Below, one piece after another: positions 32,490 to 37,025 of a DNA stretch of 37,025 bases. A model generated the notes under the pieces. That model saw nothing but the letters and a program-made list of their open reading frames with translations, did no database searches and was not told the DNA's origin. Both the position numbers and the translations under genes were made by a program. Within the stretch, counting starts at the first letter, position 1, and each line of letters starts with the position of its first letter. This stretch comes from Gyrodactylus bullatarudis (Eukaryota; Platyhelminthes; Monogenea; Gyrodactylidea; Gyrodactylidae), in NCBI GenBank assembly GCA_012064415.1, contig SSNU01000283.1, forward strand, positions 1 to 37,025, given 5' to 3'.

Positions 32490-32600
32490 CGATGACAGAC
32501 CTCGTTCGAATTAGGGCTCGTCAGTATAGCCAGGATTCGAACCCGGGTTTTCAAGGTTGTGAGGCAAAACCATATGTAAGACACTGCAAATCCTACATTG
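32490..32600 (-). repeat. tRNA-headed SINE with degenerate hammerhead motif (copy C)
   Basis: On the minus strand a tRNA-like 3' half is clear. A GCCTCAC anticodon-loop-like part near 32565 resembles tRNA-Val, and the T arm CCGGG-TTCGAAT-CCTGG (box B GGTTCGAATCC, 32543-32533) follows. Eight nt later CUGACGA (32524-32518) begins a hammerhead-like block. The 3' half of that block has decayed: GGACGAAAC has become a CGAACGAGG-like form. It links a tRNA head directly to a hammerhead core. Confidence 0.65.
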
Positions 32601-32661
32601 TAATTTTCAGTAACCTTATTTGTCCAATCAGAGGATTTTTAATTTTTCATTATTGTATGTA

Positions 32662-32948
32662 AAACTAGTTGGCATGAAGATGAGAATTAACTATTTTAAC
32701 AAAAAACTCAATATTCAAAGAAAAAAATAATTTTTTGAATTCTTAGACGGATTGAGCTAATAAGGTGAATTTGAATTCTTCGTTCAATGTTGATTCCAAA
32801 TTTTGGTCAGATCGAATTTTTTCGGATTTTTTATCTTATTAGCTCATTCCGTTTTAGAATTAAAATTAATTATATTTTCCGGAATCTAGAGGAAAATATT
32901 GAGTTTTTTGTAAAAATTGTAAATTCTCATCTTTATGTCAATTAGGTT
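32662..32948. mobile_element. Short MITE, family 2, copy 2
   Basis: The left end reads AAACTAGTTGGCATGAAGAT and the right end is the complement of AACCTAATTGACATAAAGAT. Both are flanked by TA (32660-32661 and 32949-32950). It is 287 bp, non-coding, and shares termini with 19375-20050. Confidence 0.7.
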
Positions 32949-33061
32949 TATAAATATCAAGCCGGTGTTAGAGTCCGATAAGAACCGGTGAAATAAAAGC
33001 TTTATTACTCATTATTAACTCGTCTTCAAAATCCTCTAAGAAATGAATATTTCTACTAATT

Positions 33062-33430
33062 CAGATAAAAATATTTCTATTGAAACATCTTATTTTTATT
33101 GAAACACGAATATTTATCCCCTAATTAAGTATTATTTTTGTAATTGACATAATTTTACTAAATAAATTTTCTCGTATTTTTTTTACTCACCAACTCGTTG
33201 TCTTTTCCTATCTTATGATGATCAGGGGTTTTAGAAGATGGATATGGCACTCATTTTACCCCTGAAAACAGTGAATTTTCACATTTTCACAAAAACTCAC
33301 TTCTTTTCCTATCTAAATGTATAGAAATCACTTGCTGCATTCTGATTGGTCAAGATAAATAATACTTAATTAGGGGATAAATATTCGTGTTTCAATAAAA
33401 ATAAGATGTTTCAATAGAAATATTTTTACT
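33062..33430. repeat. Inverted repeat with 72-bp arms
   Basis: Arms at 33062-33134 and 33357-33430 are near-perfect complements (CTATTGAAACATCTTATTTT, then CACGAATATTTATCCCC). The loop contains a CCAATCAGA motif (minus strand, 33346-33338 region) and GT-GAGT-like sequences. It is a foldback or MITE relic. Confidence 0.65.
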
Positions 33431-33939
33431 GTAATTGCGTCTAGATGGGCTAAGAAGGTGAGTCTAGGTGGGATAATGATTCAAAATGAATGGCGTCGCC
33501 TTAAAATTATCCAATTTTTCCTTGAAACATTCACAGTTCCCTTGGAGATCTGTAAAGCCAATGTTTCCTCCAAAAATAATTTATATATCTCGTAAATTTA
33601 AACATTGGTTGACCCTTTCACATTTGATTGATAAAGTAAATCTATATATATATATATTTGTTAATCAAGAATTTAAAACAGTTGACATTAGGTGAGAAAA
33701 TTTTGAAATAATTTTGACTTCAAGAGAAGAAATCCAGATTTTAGCAAAAATAATTCTGCAAAAAAGGATCCAGAAGACAAAATTCGATAAGAAAAGAAAT
33801 CTGTCTACAAATTTAATTAATTTAAAAATAGTTTTTAATGTTTCCTCTCGATTGAAACTTGTTAGGCTTCAGCATTTAAACCCAATTTTCAATATTTTTG
33901 AATCTTTTTAACTCTATTCGATTGGCAGATTTCTGGATC

Positions 33940-34030
33940 AATTGAAGCCCACCATGTTATCTTGCATTAGTAATTTTTAGATTGAATAACTTAATATTTT
34001 CATAGCTAAATTTTGGTTTTTATGATAAAT
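33940..34030. repeat. Dispersed repeat shared with 13238-13330
   Basis: Both copies share TTGAAGCCCAC, ATGT, CTTGCAT, then AATAACTT and ATAGCTAAATTTTG. The function is unknown; it is a repeat relic. Confidence 0.5.
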
Positions 34031-34047
34031 GTGGGTTTGTATATTAT

Positions 34048-34348
34048 ATTTTTATTGATTTCTAAGTGATAGAGCGATCAAAAGTTGATTTTCAAAATCA
34101 CAATAAGACAAGAAAACCGATTATCGCAGACAAATTTTCTAAAGATCAACCATTTTCGAGGGATTTCGATTTGTTGAAATTTCATTAACTTTGAGTAGTG
34201 AAAATGATAAAAAAATCGAAATTCAACTCCCAAACCATAATGAAGTTATGCATTAGAACAGATTCAGCATATTTGGCTTTCTTGTCTTATTGTGATCCTG
34301 AAAATCAACTTTTGATCACTCTCTCACTTTGAAATCAATAAAAATATT
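34048..34348. repeat. Foldback repeat with about 70-bp arms
   Basis: The left arm (about 34048-34120) contains GATCAAAAGTTGATTTTC and CACAATAAGACAAGAAA. The right arm (about 34274-34348) is its complement with few mismatches. The sequence following it (34355-34550) matches 4940-5130. Confidence 0.6.
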
Positions 34349-34779
34349 CAGTTTAATGTTCGGAAAAAATGAGATTTTAGCGCCAAATCGAAATTTGAAA
34401 AATGACCATATTTTTTTTTAATAAAAAGTTTTATTTTCAGAATATTTTCTTCAAATCGTGAAAGTGGGAAAAATGAGTAGGATTCTTTTAAATCTTCAAA
34501 ACATTCGAATTCTTGATGAAAAAAAAAAATTCATAGATTCCCAACTTCATATCAATCAACTTTATATGAAACAACTTTAACCTTACAAATTAAGTCGTAA
34601 CGCAATGTGATTCAGCGTTTTATATCTTTAAAATAGTTCAAGCTAAGACACAAAGAACAAAATTACGCCAAGTTATGAAACAAGTCAAAATTATAATAAT
34701 TATTGAAAATAGTTGAAAAAAAATTTGGAACTCACTTTTTTTTAATTCGAGCTTAATAAAATACTAAAGATTACTAGAT

Positions 34780-34900
34780 GGAGCATATATATTTATAGAA
34801 AAAGTCTTTGGGATGTTCAAGATTTCTAGTGGCTCATGGGAGATTCTTCCCGCTTCCAGTCTATTCATTCATTCGATGAACTCTGATTGGTCAGTTTTAC
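34780..34900 (-). promoter_or_regulatory. CCAAT plus TATA promoter-like block
   Basis: On the minus strand CCAATCAGA (about 34893-34885) lies some 90 bp upstream of TATAAATATATA (34797-34786). A donor-like GTGAGT lies about 60 bp further downstream near 34736. No coding frame follows. It could drive a noncoding 5' exon of a minus-strand gene, for example the neuropeptide gene 4 kb downstream. This is speculative. Confidence 0.25.
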
Positions 34901-35791
34901 TCTCGGAATTTATTTTTTTGAATGAAATTTCTCTCATGCACAAACATTAGAAGATAACGTTTTTACATGATTTTTTTCACCCAATTTTCAATAAGAATTG
35001 GGGCCCTACGCCATTTGCGTAGATAATGAAAATTAATTCGGATTTGAAGAGTTTAATTGAAAAGAAGAGAAATTCCTTTTATCGAAAGCTTCTTCTTCGA
35101 GGAAGAAACGATTGATAGAAATTAAAAAAGAATTCTGTACATTGTACGAAAGCTTTTCATGTTTTTTTTCATGGTAATAGAATAAAACAAAAGATTGAAT
35201 AGAATCTAAAATAGAGGGGAGAGTTAGAATGAAAGAGGTTCTCATATCTGAAAAGATAGTCTTTAAATAAGAAATAGAAGAGAAAAACTTCATTCATGTA
35301 TGCACATTTTATTTCATCTATTTCTTGAGAATTCTTGTAATACAAGACTTCTATGGTTATAATTGTAATTGTAACGAATAGGTAATAATGCTCTACGATC
35401 AATAAATCGATTTAAACTCATAATTTGAATCAAATTTAGTTCTTCAGGGAGCTGTCTGGCATAGATTGTCAATTAAGTTGTTGGCTTGAATCTGTAGAAA
35501 AAGAAAAGGGTGTAGAATTTCTAAAGAATGATAGCTGTACTGATTGTTATAATAATTATATAATTTTAATCAGAACTATTAAAGTAATGACTCTGTAATA
35601 TAATTCATCATTTGAAGAAAAATTAAGATTATAATAAAATAATTTAGATCACCCTGATTTAAACATGTCAAATATCAAAGCTATTTCAGACTGCTTAGAT
35701 AGATAGAAAATGAGTATATGCGATCAAAAAATATAGCCAAAATATATCTTAACCAAATTTACCTTTTTTCAAATCGAGACATTTTTATTTA

Positions 35792-36432
35792 GGGATAATT
35801 CCAAAAATCACCCCAATGAAAATTTCAACTCTTTACTTCGAATCAATTATTTTCATTTCAAAATTCCCCTATTATTGAATGGTGTAACTTGAATGATTCA
35901 AATTCTTTATGCAACCTATATAAGTTTCAGAAAGATTGAGAGTGAATTTTCTCCTTATATAGAACCTTTGATGGAAAAAACCTTACACGAATCTAGGTTC
36001 TTACAAATTTTTGCTATCCTTAAAGAAGATTTATTTCTTGTTTCTCAAGATCGAAATAGTGAAATAAGAAGAGGTCTTAACTTCACCAAACTTCAATGTC
36101 CTTGTAGTTTGAAAAAATTATTGAATATCCCTATTAACATCTGTATGCCGTGGCTTAAAAGTCAGAAGTTGTTTTAAAGAAGTATGCCCCATATGAATAC
36201 AAAATAATCTCCTTGAAAGCAGCTTACTCGGAGATTATCATTCTCCGTGACGTCGAAAATCTGATGGAGTCGGAACTTGAAGGATAAAATAAGGAAGATC
36301 ATGCAAAGCCGTAAAATATCAAGCGCTGAAAAAAGGGTAGAGAAATAATTAAATATAAATTATTTCTTATTATTTAAAAAAAATATTTGGCGTGAAAAAA
36401 AATTTCTTTGGGGTGATTTTTGGAATTAACCC
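35792..36432. mobile_element. 641-bp TIR element with 9-bp target duplication
   Basis: The left end reads GGGATAATTCCAAAAATCAC and the right end is the complement of GGGTTAATTCCAAAAATCAC. The TIR is about 32 bp with a few mismatches. The flanks TTTTATTTA (35783-35791 and 36433-36441) are identical 9-bp direct repeats. An internal 94-codon frame (35893-36177) has no recognised motif. A 9-bp duplication suggests a Mutator-like (MULE) transposase, though 8 bp (hAT) cannot be excluded because the site is AT-rich. Confidence 0.8.
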
Positions 36433-36489
36433 TTTTATTTATATATAGAAATAATAGTACATTTAAGAGAACAAAGAAAGAATGTTCAA

Positions 36490-36570
36490 TGTGCGAGAGG
36501 GTTTGAAGCTAGGACAGAGAGCAAGAGGGGAGAGATATACCACTACAGCACACCGGGGATCGAACTTTAT
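36490..36570 (-). repeat. Possible fourth tRNA-headed SINE fragment (copy D)
   Basis: On the minus strand a box-B-like AGTTCGATCCCC (around 36566-36555) is followed by GGTGTGCTGTAGTGG. That occupies the place of GTGTACTGACGAG in the other copies, but the ribozyme core is not recognisable. Weak evidence. Confidence 0.25.
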
Positions 36571-36649
36571 GGACTTTATACCACATTTATTATTTTTATG
36601 TATTATATTTAATTTCAATATAATGTTTTCAATTCAAAAAAAGAATGAG

Positions 36650-36848
36650 AAAATTCAACTTTTTTTCAAAATGGTGAGTCTTCTACAGCAGAATTCAAAA
36701 TTTTTGTCTAATCTTGATCCCGAATTTCTGTATTTTGGCTAGATTAAATTATCGCTATGTTTTGTTTCTGGCTATCCTGAGAAAAATATTCAGTATTGAG
36801 TTTTTTGTAAAAATTGTGGTTTCTGATATTCATGACAACTAGCTTGTA
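36650..36848. repeat. Partial MITE family 2 element (right end)
   Basis: The end block ATTGAGTTTTTTGTAAAAATT, shortened here to ATTGAGTTTTTTGTAA, then CATGACAACTAGCTT, matches the right ends of the other family 2 copies. The left end is unclear. Confidence 0.4.
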
Positions 36849-36949
36849 TAAAAACTCATTCTTCAAGATCTATCAAACGAATTTCTAAACCCAGTACAGT
36901 CATTTAAACACATAACGAGTCGACTTAACCTTTCTTCCCTTTCTCGCTC

Positions 36950-37010
36950 TTTATTTATACCAAACGTGTGAAACCAATAAGAATGCTGCTTTATTGGAGA
37001 GCCAATCAGA
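36950..37010 (-). promoter_or_regulatory. Promoter-like cluster: three CCAAT boxes and a TATA box
   Basis: Plus-strand CCAAT sites lie at 36974-36978 and 37002-37006, and a minus-strand CCAAT at 36997-36993. TATAAATA on the minus strand (36959-36952) lies about 35 bp beyond. A minus-strand transcript would start near 36920. The first ATG there opens a frame of only 16 codons, so no coding gene is evident. Confidence 0.35.
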
Positions 37011-37025
37011 TTCCACACTTTTTTG

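Noticed and set aside
33640..33660. TATATATATATAT run as possible origin or promoter
   Set aside because: It is a simple dinucleotide repeat in AT-rich DNA with no supporting elements.

Overview
The window is animal nuclear DNA. It is AT-rich, its genes are split by spliceosomal introns, and it carries an ER BiP chaperone, a SOCS-box protein, a kexin-like protease, a neuropeptide-type precursor and many eukaryotic transposons (mariner, a KRBA2-like integrase, MITEs, tRNA-derived SINEs). Gene content and repeats fit an invertebrate, probably an arthropod. A parasitic copepod such as a sea louse is my guess from family knowledge and is not shown by the sequence.

Layout. 1-3.5 kb: a decayed transposon-type ORF (minus) and a near-perfect 0.6 kb foldback repeat. 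4.2-16.7 kb: an 11-exon proprotein-convertase-like subtilase (minus), rebuilt from exons. Its 6.9 kb fifth intron is packed with MITEs and a mariner relic. 16.76-21.08 kb: a five-exon class I (4Fe-4S) fumarase (plus), divergent from the protease with 79 bp between start codons. 21.49-23.48 kb: HSPA5/BiP (minus), two exons separated by a 32-nt intron. 23.66-24.09 kb: ISCA1 (plus), sharing a 172-bp divergent promoter with BiP that holds an ERSE-like site. 24.67-25.54 kb: a small ankyrin/SOCS-box protein (plus), whose SOCS box lies in a second exon. 26.55-27.51 kb: an intact KRBA2/SCAND3-type integrase ORF. 28.3-28.75 kb: an inverted pair of hammerhead-ribozyme units flanked by 13-bp direct repeats. 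29.7-30.6 kb: a tiny two-exon gene (minus) for a secreted precursor with a single RFamide-type peptide. 31-37 kb: mostly repeats, including a 641-bp TIR element with a 9-bp target duplication, plus isolated CCAAT/TATA promoter-like blocks.

Functional links. ISCA1 helps make 4Fe-4S clusters in mitochondria, and class I fumarase is a 4Fe-4S enzyme with an apparent mitochondrial leader, so the two sit about 2.6 kb apart across BiP. BiP, the subtilase and the neuropeptide precursor all belong to the secretory pathway. These may be chance neighbours.

Main discoveries: (1) a repeat system that couples tRNA-like (box B) heads to hammerhead ribozyme motifs, with intact ribozymes only in the inverted dimer; (2) the RFamide-type neuropeptide gene; (3) introns as short as 27-35 nt beside introns of 1-7 kb. 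All exon joins were made by hand from splice signals, reading phase and protein-family similarity, with no alignment software.
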